Source: SIG455 sp045589495
GTDB lineage: Bacteria; Bacillota; Clostridia; UMGS1810
NCBI GenBank assembly: GCA_045589495.1
Contig: JAZNPF010000003.1
Location: 15,186-79,185, forward strand
Direction of reading: 5' to 3'
DNA: 64,000 nt
Each line of letters starts with the position of its first letter. The stretch's first letter is position 1. This document shows, piece by piece, positions 26,206-35,340 of this stretch. Below the pieces are notes generated by a model. The model was not told the origin of the DNA and made no database searches. It was given only the letters and a program-made list of their open reading frames with translations. Position numbers and translations under genes: made by a program.

Positions 26206-27723
26206 TCACCTCTTTGCGTGTAATTTCAAAAAACGTTCCGTGAAACTCTTTACTGCTTCATCAAGTCTAGTCATGCCATCGTCGGAAAGTGCTCCGGTAG
26301 ACGCAATTTCTTTAGTTATTTCAGGATGTGACTCATCAATATACTCAAACAGTTGTTTTTCATACAAAGCAACGTCCGAAAGTTCTACCTCATCAAGATA
26401 ATTGTTGACAACAGCATATATAATATATACCTGATTTTCAACAGTAACAGGATTAGATCTTCCCTGCTTCAATACTTCAACAATTCTTTCACCTTTTCTT
26501 AAACGACTTTTTGTATCTGCGTCAAGGTCTGAACCAAACTGTGAGAATGACTGAAGTTCTCTGTACTGAGAATATTCGAGTTTGAGTTTACCTGCAACTT
26601 TTTTCATCGCTTTAATCTGCGCATTACCACCAACACGTGATACAGAAATACCGGGGTTTACAGCCGGCATTATACCATTATGGAAAAGTTCTGTTTCCAA
26701 AAATATCTGTCCGTCAGTAATCGAAATTACGTTTGTAGGAATATACGCAGAAACGTCGCCTGCCTGAGTTTCGATTATAGGCAATGCAGTAAGAGAACCG
26801 CCGCCGTATTCAGGAGCAAGGTTTGCTGCACGTTCAAGCAATCTTGAATGGAGATAGAACACATCTCCGGGATATGCTTCACGTCCCGGCGGGCGTTTAA
26901 GAAGCAAAGAAAGTGTTCTGTATGCAACTGCGTGTTTGGACAAATCGTCATACACAATAAGAGCGCTTTTGCCTTTGCCCATAAAGTATTCACCCATAGT
27001 ACATCCGGCATACGGTGCAATATATTGTAAAGGTGCAGTTTCTGATGCAGTAGCAGACACAACTATTGTATATTCCATAGCACCGGTTTTTGTAAGAAGT
27101 TCAACTAACTGCGCTACGGTGGATCGTTTTTGCCCTATAGCGACATATATACAGATAACGTCTTTGCCTTTCTGGTTGATTATTGTATCAACTGCAATAG
27201 CAGTTTTACCAGTCTGTCTGTCACCTATTATAAGTTCTCTCTGTCCTCTTCCGATGGGTATCATTGAGTCAATTGCCTTGATACCGGTCTGCAAAGGTAC
27301 GTTTACAGACTTACGTGTAATAATACCGGGAGCGTTTGATTCTATAGGACGTGTTTCTTCTGCCATAACGGGGCCTTTTCCGTCTATAGGATTTCCGAGT
27401 GCATCAACAACTCTGCCGATAAGCGCATCACCGACGGGAACACTCACAACTTTTCCTGTACGTTTTACAACACTACCTTCTTTAATACCTGTGTCATCGC
27501 CCAATATAACTACACTTACAAATTCTTCTTCTAGGTTTAATGCCATACCCATTTCGCCGTTTTCAAACTCCAAAAGTTCGTTGGACATACAGTCGTCAAG
27601 ACCATACACACGGGCAATAGCATCACCTACTTCGATAACATAACCTGTTTCGCTGTAAGTAACTTTATTTTCATAATTTTTTATTTCGCTTTTAATCAAT
27701 TTGCTTATTTCATCAGGTTTCAT
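26206..27723 (-). CDS. atpA: F1 ATP synthase alpha subunit
   Basis: The non-catalytic nucleotide-binding subunit of F1, 505 residues. The P-loop GDRQTGKTA (about 169-177), the region LIVYDDLSKHAVAYR and the signature PAVNPGISVSRVGG are present. The ribosome site GGAGG lies seven bases before the ATG, and atpH ends 12 bases upstream. Confidence 0.98.
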   Translation of the reverse strand: MKPDEISKLIKSEIKNYENKVTYSETGYVIEVGDAIARVYGLDDCMSNELLEFENGEMGMALNLEEEFVSVVILGDDTGIKEGSVVKRTGKVVSVPVGDALIGRVVDALGNPIDGKGPVMAEETRPIESNAPGIITRKSVNVPLQTGIKAIDSMIPIGRGQRELIIGDRQTGKTAIAVDTIINQKGKDVICIYVAIGQKRSTVAQLVELLTKTGAMEYTIVVSATASETAPLQYIAPYAGCTMGEYFMGKGKSALIVYDDLSKHAVAYRTLSLLLKRPPGREAYPGDVFYLHSRLLERAANLAPEYGGGSLTALPIIETQAGDVSAYIPTNVISITDGQIFLETELFHNGIMPAVNPGISVSRVGGNAQIKAMKKVAGKLKLEYSQYRELQSFSQFGSDLDADTKSRLRKGERIVEVLKQGRSNPVTVENQVYIIYAVVNNYLDEVELSDVALYEKQLFEYIDESHPEITKEIASTGALSDDGMTRLDEAVKSFTERFLKLHAKR

Positions 27724-27735
27724 TATAAACCTCCA

Positions 27736-28266
27736 CTAAATTACAGCCGACTTGATTTGTTTTTCAATATCGTCAAGCCGCGTCTTGATGCTGGCGTCAA
27801 TCTGGCTTGTTTCAGTTCTTACAACTATGCCACCAAGAATTTCAGGATTCACAGTAGCAGAAAGTACGACTTTTTTGCCCAGTTTACGCTCTAAAGTAAT
27901 TTTTAGTTTTTCTGTTTGTTCTTCATTTAATGCTGTAGCAGTTATTACATTTACAATTTCTATACCGTTTTCTTTTCGGTACATTTTCATAAATTCATCT
28001 GCCATTTCGGGAAAATGTACAGTAACACGTCGTTTGCTCATAACCTTAATACAGTTTAAAAGATACTCGTTAACATCTTTAAAGCATCTGTCAATAAATG
28101 CCGTTCTCTCTGTTTTATCAGAGCAGGGGCGGTCAAGTATCTTACACAATTGAGGGTTATCTTCAAATGCAAATTTGACTGCGTCTATCTGTTTATAAAT
28201 CTCTTCTGCAACATTTTCTTCAACTGCAAGTGAATAAAGCGCTTCCGCATACGAAACCGCCATCAT
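27736..28266 (-). CDS. atpH: F1 ATP synthase delta subunit
   Basis: The 176-residue delta subunit linking F1 to the b stator. The N-terminal helical bundle begins AVSYAEALYSLAVEENV, and the C-terminal domain has EILGGIVVRTETSQIDASIK, the family signature. Its ATG overlaps the atpF stop codon (ATGA), indicating translational coupling. Confidence 0.95.
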   Translation of the reverse strand: MMAVSYAEALYSLAVEENVAEEIYKQIDAVKFAFEDNPQLCKILDRPCSDKTERTAFIDRCFKDVNEYLLNCIKVMSKRRVTVHFPEMADEFMKMYRKENGIEIVNVITATALNEEQTEKLKITLERKLGKKVVLSATVNPEILGGIVVRTETSQIDASIKTRLDDIEKQIKSAVI

Positions 28267-28757
28267 GATGCATCACCTAATTCTTCTATGAATTTATCTA
28301 TCATCTTACTATGGTCAGATGCATTGATATCACGTTCAATAACTTTACCTGCTATTGTAAGTGCCATATCAGATAATTCATTTTTTGCCTGATTGATTGC
28401 AGACTTACGCTCAATTTCGATTTTCTCATTAGCGCGTTCAATCAAAGCACCGGCTTTGCTCTGTGCATCGGATATGATTTCATCAGATGTGCTTTTTGCT
28501 GTTTTAACAGCCGTTTTGACTATCTCTTCAGCCTCATCACGTGCATTATTAAGTTTAGCAGTATATTCAGACTTCAGATCGTCTGCTGTACTGCGTGCGT
28601 TTTCAGCCTCGTCATACATATTTTTAATCTCGTTTTCACGAGCCTCTAAAACAGACATAACGGGCTTAAACAAAAACTTTTTAAAAAGCCACAACAATAT
28701 CAGTAAGTTTCCCCACTGCATTATAATGGTCCATACATCAATACTTACAAATGGCAT
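28263..28757 (-). CDS. atpF: Fo ATP synthase b subunit
   Basis: The 164-residue stator subunit, with one N-terminal membrane helix (WGNLLILLWLFKKFLF) followed by a long charged coiled coil (EARENEIKNMYDEAENARS onward) that reaches F1. The ribosome site GGAGG precedes the ATG. It lies between atpE (20 bases away) and atpH (overlapping). Confidence 0.95.
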   Translation of the reverse strand: MPFVSIDVWTIIMQWGNLLILLWLFKKFLFKPVMSVLEARENEIKNMYDEAENARSTADDLKSEYTAKLNNARDEAEEIVKTAVKTAKSTSDEIISDAQSKAGALIERANEKIEIERKSAINQAKNELSDMALTIAGKVIERDINASDHSKMIDKFIEELGDAS

Positions 28758-28777
28758 TTTTAAGCCTCCTGATTTAA

Positions 28778-29035
28778 TTACAGTAAGTTAATAAGCGGGT
28801 TTGCAAAGAGTAAAATGAGTGCTACTACCAAACCGTAAATACCGGTAGATTCTGCAACCGCACAACCAAACAACATAGTTGAAGTTATATCACCTTTTGC
28901 TTCAGGCTGACGTCCTACTGCTTCTGCTGCTTTACCTGCAGCATAACCCTGACCAATACCGGGACCGATACCTGCTATCATAGCCAAACCGGCACCCACA
29001 GCAGATGCTGCTAAAATAATTGCTCTTTCCAACAT
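28778..29035 (-). CDS. atpE: Fo ATP synthase c subunit with Na+-binding signature
   Basis: An 85-residue two-helix proteolipid of the rotor ring. Gln29 in GIGPGIGQGYAAGKA and Glu62-Ser63-Thr64 with Tyr67 in AVAESTGIYGLV reproduce the Na+ ligand set known from Ilyobacter tartaricus (Gln32, Glu65, Ser66, Thr67, Tyr70). Coupling to Na+ is therefore expected from the family. I chose the ATG at 29033-29035; an ATG five codons earlier (29050) contains the GGAGG ribosome site for this start. The loop RQPEAKGD is standard. Confidence 0.96.
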   Translation of the reverse strand: MLERAIILAASAVGAGLAMIAGIGPGIGQGYAAGKAAEAVGRQPEAKGDITSTMLFGCAVAESTGIYGLVVALILLFANPLINLL

Positions 29036-29066
29036 AATAAATACCTCCATTTATTTTAAAAATTTA

Positions 29067-29801
29067 TTACTCTCTTGAATCTACTCCGGAAACATATACC
29101 ATAGTCAGCATAGATATGATATATGCCTGAAGAAAACTTGTAAATATGTCAAAATATATTGACAAAATTGCGGGTAATCCCAACTGGAATATCGGTATAC
29201 CGGCAATAAATTCATTGGGTATCCAGCCCAGTACAAAACGGCTTAAAGCGGCAAGTGCGGAATATAAAAGTGATGTTATAACCATACCTGCAGCAATATT
29301 ACCAAAGTGACGGAACGACATAGAAATCGGGTTTGCTATCTCTGAAACGATATTCAGAGGTAACATAAACGGTACAGGATCCAAAAATCCTTTCAGCCAT
29401 CCGCCAACGCCATTAAGACGGATATTATTACCTTGTATCATTACAAATGCCAGAAGTGCCCAGGCAAGCGTTGTGCTGAAATCAGCCGTCAGCGGACGCA
29501 GTCCGATAAGACTTGACAAACTTCCAATCATTGAAGTGGCAAAAAGTGCCGCAATATATGGAGCAAATGATTTATATCTGTGTCCCATAGTTGTTTCTAC
29601 CATATTATTTACAAGCAAAACAAGTTTTTCGGCTGCCAGTTGACGTTTTGTTTTCGGAACAACTTCAAGCCCGCGTGTAAGCCAGATACACAAAACTGCA
29701 AGAACAGCCATCACAAGCCATGTGTCAACTATAGTTTCTGTAACATTTATATTAAGATACGGTATTGTAAACAGTATCTTAGGACCTTCCACCGGTATCA
29801 C
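29067..29801 (-). CDS. atpB: Fo ATP synthase a subunit
   Basis: The 244-residue membrane subunit forming the ion half-channels. The essential arginine lies in PISMSFRHFGNIAAG, and the C-terminal helix region FLQAYIISMLTMVYV is conserved. The N-terminal part runs IPYLNINVTETIVDTWLVM. The start is a GTG at 29799-29801 inside the end of atpI, or a second GTG at 29792; the two cannot be separated by ribosome site. Several membrane helices are evident. Confidence 0.94.
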   Translation of the reverse strand: MIPVEGPKILFTIPYLNINVTETIVDTWLVMAVLAVLCIWLTRGLEVVPKTKRQLAAEKLVLLVNNMVETTMGHRYKSFAPYIAALFATSMIGSLSSLIGLRPLTADFSTTLAWALLAFVMIQGNNIRLNGVGGWLKGFLDPVPFMLPLNIVSEIANPISMSFRHFGNIAAGMVITSLLYSALAALSRFVLGWIPNEFIAGIPIFQLGLPAILSIYFDIFTSFLQAYIISMLTMVYVSGVDSRE

Positions 29802-30180
29802 CAGCCTTTTCGTCAGATTTATCGTATTGTTTCAATACACCCTGCAAGAGTGTTATAATTACCCTTGGAAACAGTAACGGAATTGCCGTTGCAACATAAT
29901 TGGTATATGGTGATTTTATTGCAAAGACCACAACCGCACCAATAAATGCTAGCCGCAGAAGATAACTTATTCCCATATATCCACCTGCTGCTTTTCCTTT
30001 TGACAATGATTTTGAAACAGTAAAAGCCAAAAAAACAAAATTGAGTGTAGCACATGCAATGCCTAATAAAGTTCCCAATACAACAGTAAAATCAAATCTG
30101 CCTATAAGGAAAAATACTATGTCCATTACTACACCAAGTACAAGTGAACCTATAAATACCTGCAAAATGTTTTTCTTCAT
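29779..30180 (-). CDS. atpI: ATP synthase subunit I
   Basis: A 133-residue protein with four membrane helices (VFIGSLVLGVVMDIVFFLIG; VVLGTLLGIACATLNFVFLA; LLRLAFIGAVVVFAI; FPRVIITLLQGVL) and a polar C-terminus. It matches the AtpI/ATP synthase I family that assists c-ring assembly. It overlaps atpB by 23 bases and is the first gene of the atp operon. The 39 bases upstream leave little room for a promoter, so transcription may start ahead of the alarmone synthetase gene. Confidence 0.85.
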   Translation of the reverse strand: MKKNILQVFIGSLVLGVVMDIVFFLIGRFDFTVVLGTLLGIACATLNFVFLAFTVSKSLSKGKAAGGYMGISYLLRLAFIGAVVVFAIKSPYTNYVATAIPLLFPRVIITLLQGVLKQYDKSDEKAGDTGGRS

Positions 30181-30219
30181 AAAAACCTCTTACAATTCCA
30201 ATTTAATATTATTATGTTA

Positions 30220-30897
30220 CTAATGAGAAATTTTATTTCTTATTTCATACATTTTTGCATCTAACTCTGCACTAATATCAGCACATTCTTTAAGACCTTT
30301 TTCAATTTCGTTCTCTGTTTGCTCATCAAGGTCTTTTTTATATCTGAGTTTATGCTCTAAATTCGCCCAGAACTCCATTGCAATAGTACGCAGTTGTACT
30401 TCTACACGCATAAGCCTTTTTTCGTTCTGAAGAAAAATGGGAATCTGCACAATTAAATGCAGACTGCGATATCCATTCGGTTTTGGATTTTCTATGTAAT
30501 CTTTCCGTGCAAGAATTTCTATATCATCCTGCTCACTCAAACAGTCTGCAATCATATAAATATCATCAATAAACGAACATATAACACGAATACCTGCAAC
30601 ATCGCTCAAAAACTCTTTTATATTGTCAATATTCATACTATGCCCTTGTCTTCTGAGTTTATCCTGAATACTTGACATGGATTTGAGTCGTGATTTTATG
30701 CTTTCAATTGGATTACGTTCGTTTTGCAATGCAAATTGCTCATTTAAAACATTAAGTTTTGTTTCCATTTCAAGCATAGCACAATGGTAATATGTCATAA
30801 GTTCCTTGACTTTTGCAAATTGTTCACGCATCGCTTCAATTTGAATTTCATCAAGAAGATTATTAAGTTCTTTTGCATACGGTTCATGTGTACCCAT
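30220..30897 (-). CDS. Small alarmone synthetase (RelA/SpoT-domain, RelQ/YjbM type)
   Basis: A 225-residue stand-alone (p)ppGpp synthetase. The synthetase motifs are SIKSRLKSMSSIQDKL, SDVAGIRVICSFIDDIY, the G-loop-like PKPNGYRSLHLIVQIP, and VEVQLRTIAMEFWANLEHKL, which includes the catalytic EVQ. It has no HD hydrolase or regulatory domains. It sits between the pyrimidine operon and the ATP synthase operon, same strand, with TATAAT at 30936-30941 upstream but a poor -35. The ribosome site AAGGAG precedes the ATG. Confidence 0.92.
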   Translation of the reverse strand: MGTHEPYAKELNNLLDEIQIEAMREQFAKVKELMTYYHCAMLEMETKLNVLNEQFALQNERNPIESIKSRLKSMSSIQDKLRRQGHSMNIDNIKEFLSDVAGIRVICSFIDDIYMIADCLSEQDDIEILARKDYIENPKPNGYRSLHLIVQIPIFLQNEKRLMRVEVQLRTIAMEFWANLEHKLRYKKDLDEQTENEIEKGLKECADISAELDAKMYEIRNKISH

Positions 30898-30995
30898 ACC
30901 AATCTCCTTCCGGATTTTGTCTTTTAGTTGATTGAATTATACTATGCAAAAATTAAAAATAAACATATAATTTGTTAATAAAATGTGAACTGTGA

Positions 30996-31412
30996 TTATT
31001 TACCTTTTGTTTCACAATAAATACATCTGTATTCACGTTCTTCCTGATTTGTGAGTGTGAATATATGAGGAAGTTCCTGCTCTGTAGAACTTATACAACG
31101 CGGATTTTTACAGTAAATAACATTAACCAGTTTTTCAGGCAATGTCATTTTCTTTTTTTCAACCAGAACGCCATCACGGATAATATCAACCGTGGCAGTT
31201 GGAGAAACAAAACCGAGTATATCCATATCAAGATCTATTTTAGCATCAATCTTAATAATGTCTTTCTTACCCATTTTACTGCTGGAAGCATTTTTTATAA
31301 TCGCTACCGAACATCCAAGAGTGTCCAGTTTTAAAAGATTATATATCTCCATACCTTTGCCGGCTTCAATGTGGTCAATTACGATTCCGTTTTTTATAGA
31401 ATCTATATTCAT
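30996..31412 (-). CDS. pyrI: Aspartate carbamoyltransferase regulatory subunit
   Basis: A 138-residue regulatory chain of class B ATCase, which binds CTP/ATP and controls PyrB. The allosteric domain begins with GIVIDHIEAGKGMEIYNLL. The zinc domain carries four cysteines (YCKNPRCISS then YRCIYCETKGK). The ATG follows the pyrB stop directly. It is the last gene of the operon; I see no terminator between it and the alarmone synthetase gene. Confidence 0.95.
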   Translation of the reverse strand: MNIDSIKNGIVIDHIEAGKGMEIYNLLKLDTLGCSVAIIKNASSSKMGKKDIIKIDAKIDLDMDILGFVSPTATVDIIRDGVLVEKKKMTLPEKLVNVIYCKNPRCISSTEQELPHIFTLTNQEEREYRCIYCETKGK

Positions 31413-32324
31413 TTACTCCACCTCCAGCAATTTTAAAATTAACGCCATTCTGATATATTTACCGTTGAGTGCCTGCCTGAAATAACATGCACGCGGATCG
31501 CTATCGACTGCAACACTGATTTCATTAACTCTCGGAAGCGGATGCATTACAGACAAATCCGCTTTTGCACACGCAAGTTTTTCAGGTGTTAAAACATAAC
31601 TGTCTTTAAGACGCAGATAATCTTCTTCGTTAAAGAAACGCTCTCTCTGTACACGTGTCATATACAAAATATCCAGTTCGGGAAGAACACTCAGTAAATC
31701 TGTCGTCTGTACATATTCAAGACCATTTTCTTTTATTGTATTCTTAACATAACTCGGAACTTTGAGTTCTTCGGGTGAAATCAGAACAAACTTAATACCC
31801 TCATAACGTGTAAGCGCCGAAATAAGCGAATGAACAGTTCTGCCAAATTTGAGGTCTCCGCAAAGTCCAACGGTGAGATTATCAAATCTGCCCTTTTCAC
31901 GGTGAATTGTAAGAAGATCAGTTAACGTCTGTGTCGGGTGATTATGACCACCGTCACCGGCATTTATAACCGGAACGGTGCTATTCATAGATGCAACTAA
32001 CGGCGCTCCTTCTTTCGGATGACGCATAGCAATGATATCTGCATAACATGATATTACTTTCGCAGTATCGGCAACACTTTCACCTTTAGATGCAGAACTC
32101 GATGCTGAATCCGACATTGACAACACATTTCCGCCAAGTTCATACATAGCGGCTTCAAAACTGAGTCTTGTTCTTGTAGACGGTTCAAAAAAGAGTGTTG
32201 CCAGTTTTCTGCCGGCGCACTTATGTGCATATTTTTGCGGGTTTGATATTATATCTTCGGAAACTGACACAAGTTCAGATATTTCCTCTTTTGACAAATC
32301 TTTAATATCAATTACGCTTCTCAT
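31413..32324 (-). CDS. pyrB: Aspartate carbamoyltransferase catalytic subunit
   Basis: A 303-residue ATCase that makes carbamoyl aspartate, the committed pyrimidine step. The carbamoyl phosphate loop FFEPSTRTRLSFEAAM (about 46-61), NAGDGGHNHPTQTLTDL and MHPLPRVNEI are intact. I chose the ATG at 32322-32324, which overlaps the pyrE stop (ATGA) and has AGGGGTG upstream; the frame extends to a TTG at 32342. Confidence 0.96.
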   Translation of the reverse strand: MRSVIDIKDLSKEEISELVSVSEDIISNPQKYAHKCAGRKLATLFFEPSTRTRLSFEAAMYELGGNVLSMSDSASSSASKGESVADTAKVISCYADIIAMRHPKEGAPLVASMNSTVPVINAGDGGHNHPTQTLTDLLTIHREKGRFDNLTVGLCGDLKFGRTVHSLISALTRYEGIKFVLISPEELKVPSYVKNTIKENGLEYVQTTDLLSVLPELDILYMTRVQRERFFNEEDYLRLKDSYVLTPEKLACAKADLSVMHPLPRVNEISVAVDSDPRACYFRQALNGKYIRMALILKLLEVE

Positions 32325-32959
32325 TTTGACACCCCTATCCAACTTTCGTCAGATGGATTATTTCTGAATGCTATTAAACGTGCAATATCTTCCTGACGAA
32401 TATAACCTTCTTCGGCAGCAGCCTCTGCAATAACGTCAAATTCTGTCAAACTGATATTCTTTACATTAGCGGCAGCAAGTCTGTCAAGACCTTTTTGCAT
32501 ACCGTAAGTAAATATTGATGCAATACCCAAAACTTCTGCTCCTGCTTCACGCAGGATTTCAACAACTTCTATTACACTTCCGCCGGTAGAAATAAGGTCT
32601 TCAATAACAACGACTTTCTGTCCGGGGATAAGTTTACCTTCAATCTGATTTTTTCTGCCATGGTCTTTAGCGCCACTGCGAACATAGCCCATAGGAAGTC
32701 CAAGAATATGCGCTGTAATTGCAGCATGTGCAATACCTGCAGTTGATGTACCCATTAAAACTTCTGCATCGGGGTAGTTTTCTTTAATTATCTGTGCAAG
32801 ACCGTTCTCAACATCACTACGAACATCTGTGTCACTCAATGTCAGGCGATTATCACAGTAAACAGGGCTTTTGATTCCGCTTGCCCATGTGAACGGTTCT
32901 TCAGGTCTGAAAAACACCGCTTTAATTTTAAGTAAATCTTTTGCAATCAATTTTTTCAT
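32321..32959 (-). CDS. pyrE: Orotate phosphoribosyltransferase
   Basis: A 212-residue type I phosphoribosyltransferase that converts orotate to OMP. The PRPP-binding motif KVVVIEDLISTGGS lies at about residues 113-126, and the N-terminal part EPFTWASGIKSPVYCDNR is typical. It follows pyrF by 18 bases and its stop overlaps the pyrB start. Confidence 0.95.
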   Translation of the reverse strand: MKKLIAKDLLKIKAVFFRPEEPFTWASGIKSPVYCDNRLTLSDTDVRSDVENGLAQIIKENYPDAEVLMGTSTAGIAHAAITAHILGLPMGYVRSGAKDHGRKNQIEGKLIPGQKVVVIEDLISTGGSVIEVVEILREAGAEVLGIASIFTYGMQKGLDRLAAANVKNISLTEFDVIAEAAAEEGYIRQEDIARLIAFRNNPSDESWIGVSK

Positions 32960-32977
32960 TTATATATCCTCCTAAAT

Positions 32978-33676
32978 TCAATCAACAAATTCTGCTACGC
33001 ATCTTTTGTATGCCGCCACCGGATCATCAGCGGCAGTTATAGGTCTACCTACAACTATATAATCAGAACCGATTTTCTTTGCCTGCTCCGGTGTCATAAC
33101 GCGAACCTGATCGCCTATATCGCCGTCAGCAAAACGGACACCGGGTGTAACAGTAATAAAATTATCTCCGCAAGTATTATGAACTTTTTCTGCTTCCAAC
33201 GGAGAGCAAACAACACCGTCCAGACCTGCAACTGCAGCATTTTTTGCATAATGCATAACAACTTCATCTATTGGAGCATCAATCAAAAGATCCTTTTTCA
33301 TTCTCTCTTCACTAGTGGAAGTAAGTTGTGTAACCGCAATAAGTATAGGTCTGCTTCCGTCAGGACGGGTAAGACCTTCCAATGCAGCCTTCATCATATC
33401 TATAGTACCCGAAGCGTGCAGATTAGTCATATCAACATCAAGTCTTGACAAAACTGCCATAGATTTTTTAACAGTATTGGGGATATCGTGAAGTTTTAAA
33501 TCCAAAAAGATTTTATGACCTCTTTTTTTGATTTCACGTACAATTTCAGGGCCAGCAGCATAAAAAAGTTCCATACCGATTTTCACAAAAGGTTTTTCGT
33601 CTGTAAACAAATCCAGAAATTTGAAAACATCCTCTTTGCTTGCAAAATCACAAGCAACAATTACATCTTTACCCAT
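32978..33676 (-). CDS. pyrF: Orotidine 5'-phosphate decarboxylase
   Basis: A 232-residue decarboxylase making UMP. The active-site Asp-Lys-Asp tetrad region is KIFLDLKLHDIPNTVKK, and the phosphate-binding C-terminus reads YIVVGRPITAADDPVAAY. The ATG at 33674-33676 shares a base with the pyrD stop (TGATG); GGAGG lies nine bases upstream. Confidence 0.95.
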   Translation of the reverse strand: MGKDVIVACDFASKEDVFKFLDLFTDEKPFVKIGMELFYAAGPEIVREIKKRGHKIFLDLKLHDIPNTVKKSMAVLSRLDVDMTNLHASGTIDMMKAALEGLTRPDGSRPILIAVTQLTSTSEERMKKDLLIDAPIDEVVMHYAKNAAVAGLDGVVCSPLEAEKVHNTCGDNFITVTPGVRFADGDIGDQVRVMTPEQAKKIGSDYIVVGRPITAADDPVAAYKRCVAEFVD

Positions 33677-34587
33677 CAATGAGCACCTCCGATTATATCT
33701 GATAATTTATCTATTCCGTATTTTTGCATCGCATCCGGCAAAGCATCAATAATCTCTTTACAAGCAAACGGATTTACAAGGTTTGCCGCACCAACCTGTA
33801 CAGCAGTTGCACCAGCAAGCATCATTTCAATTACATCATCTGCACTTGAAACACCGCCCATACCGATGACAGGGATTTTAACAGCATCATACACCTGATA
33901 TACCATTCTCACTGCAACGGGGAAAATAGCAGGTCCTGAAAAACCACCCATTTTGTTGGCAACAACACATTTTTTTGTTTTTAAATCTATCCTCATTCCA
34001 AGCAACGTATTTATAAGGCTTATTCCGTCCGCACCCGCATCTTCACATGCTTTTGCAACGGATGCAATATCCGAAACATTGGGAGAAAGTTTTATATATA
34101 CGGGTTTGGTTGTAACAGATTTTACTGCTTTTGTTACTTCTGCAGCGGCTTCAGGAGTTGTTCCGAAACTCATTCCTCCGCCGTGAACATTAGGACAGGA
34201 AATATTGACTTCTATCCACCCTACTTGTTCGGCATCATTTATTTTCTGACAAGTATATACGTACTCATCAATTGAAAATCCGGAAACATTAGCCATAACC
34301 GGCTTTGAAAAATATTCTTTAAGTTCTTTCAATTCGTGATTTACAACGTGTTCTACACCGGGATTCTGCAATCCTACAGAATTTATCATCCCCATTGAAC
34401 ACTCTGCAATTCTAGGGGTGGGATTTCCAAAACGTGCATCTTTTGTAGTACCTTTGAAAGAAAATGTGCCAAGGCAGTTAATATCATACAATTGAGCAAA
34501 TTCTTTACCAAATCCAAAAGTTCCGCTGGCGGGAATAACCGGATTATCAAGAGTTATTCCGCTTAAAACGACTCTTGTATCTACCAT
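33676..34587 (-). CDS. pyrD: Dihydroorotate dehydrogenase, type 1B catalytic subunit
   Basis: A 303-residue FMN protein that oxidises dihydroorotate to orotate. The N-terminal VIPASGTFGFGKEF, catalytic cysteine in VNISCPNVHGGGMSFG and FMN-binding GMGGVSSADD are present. Class 1B pairs with PyrK to pass electrons to NAD+, and pyrK overlaps it by 7 bases upstream. Confidence 0.96.
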   Translation of the reverse strand: MVDTRVVLSGITLDNPVIPASGTFGFGKEFAQLYDINCLGTFSFKGTTKDARFGNPTPRIAECSMGMINSVGLQNPGVEHVVNHELKELKEYFSKPVMANVSGFSIDEYVYTCQKINDAEQVGWIEVNISCPNVHGGGMSFGTTPEAAAEVTKAVKSVTTKPVYIKLSPNVSDIASVAKACEDAGADGISLINTLLGMRIDLKTKKCVVANKMGGFSGPAIFPVAVRMVYQVYDAVKIPVIGMGGVSSADDVIEMMLAGATAVQVGAANLVNPFACKEIIDALPDAMQKYGIDKLSDIIGGAH

Positions 34588-35330
34588 ATTATTTCCTCCC
34601 TTTCAAGCACTGGACCGTCTTTGCAGATGCGCTTGTTTCCATATTTGGTTTCACACGAACACCCCATACACGCACCAAATCCGCATCCCATACGTTCTTC
34701 AAAACTATACTGACCGGATGTTTTTGCAGTAGATTCTACTGCTTTAAACATAGGCATAGGTCCGCAAGTATAAAAATATGTGTATTCAAGATTTTTTGTA
34801 ACATCTGTAACAAATCCTTTTGTGCCGTTTGTACCGTCAACAGTTGTAATATACACTTCAACACCAAGTGATTTGAACTCGTTTTCATAATATACATCTT
34901 CTGCACTGTTGAATCCGTTTACAACGATAGGGTGCTTGCCCTCATCAACAAGTTTTTTACAAAGGTTGTACATAGGCGCAACGCCCATACCTCCGCCTAT
35001 TAAAAGAGGTTTATCACCGCTTTTGGAAGTGTCAAATCCATTCCCCAGACCAACAAGCAAATCAAGGACAGCACCCTTTTCTATTTTACTCATTGCCTCA
35101 GTTCCGTTGCCGACAACTTTGTATATAATCGTTATCCCGTCTTTATCATAATCGCAAACAGAAATAGGTCTGCGCAGATAATAACCGTCTATCTTTATGT
35201 TTACAAACTGCCCGGATTTTGTTATAGCAGATGTGTTGCCTGAAAGACGCATCTCATATACGTCTTTGGCGATATTTTCGTTTTTATCTACAGTAAAAAA
35301 TTCCTGTATATATTTTTCTTCAATCGACAT
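34581..35330 (-). CDS. pyrK: Dihydroorotate dehydrogenase electron transfer subunit
   Basis: A 249-residue FAD and [2Fe-2S] protein that links PyrD to NAD+. FAD-binding residues appear in GYYLRRPISVCD, the NAD-side in LLIGGGMGVAPMYNL, and the iron-sulfur ligands in the C-terminal GCGFGACMGCSC plus a later cysteine (RICKDGPV). The ATG at 35328-35330 has AAGGAG six bases upstream; the frame runs further into the carB end. Confidence 0.95.
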   Translation of the reverse strand: MSIEEKYIQEFFTVDKNENIAKDVYEMRLSGNTSAITKSGQFVNIKIDGYYLRRPISVCDYDKDGITIIYKVVGNGTEAMSKIEKGAVLDLLVGLGNGFDTSKSGDKPLLIGGGMGVAPMYNLCKKLVDEGKHPIVVNGFNSAEDVYYENEFKSLGVEVYITTVDGTNGTKGFVTDVTKNLEYTYFYTCGPMPMFKAVESTAKTSGQYSFEERMGCGFGACMGCSCETKYGNKRICKDGPVLEREEIIW

Positions 35331-35340
35331 TTTAAACTCC

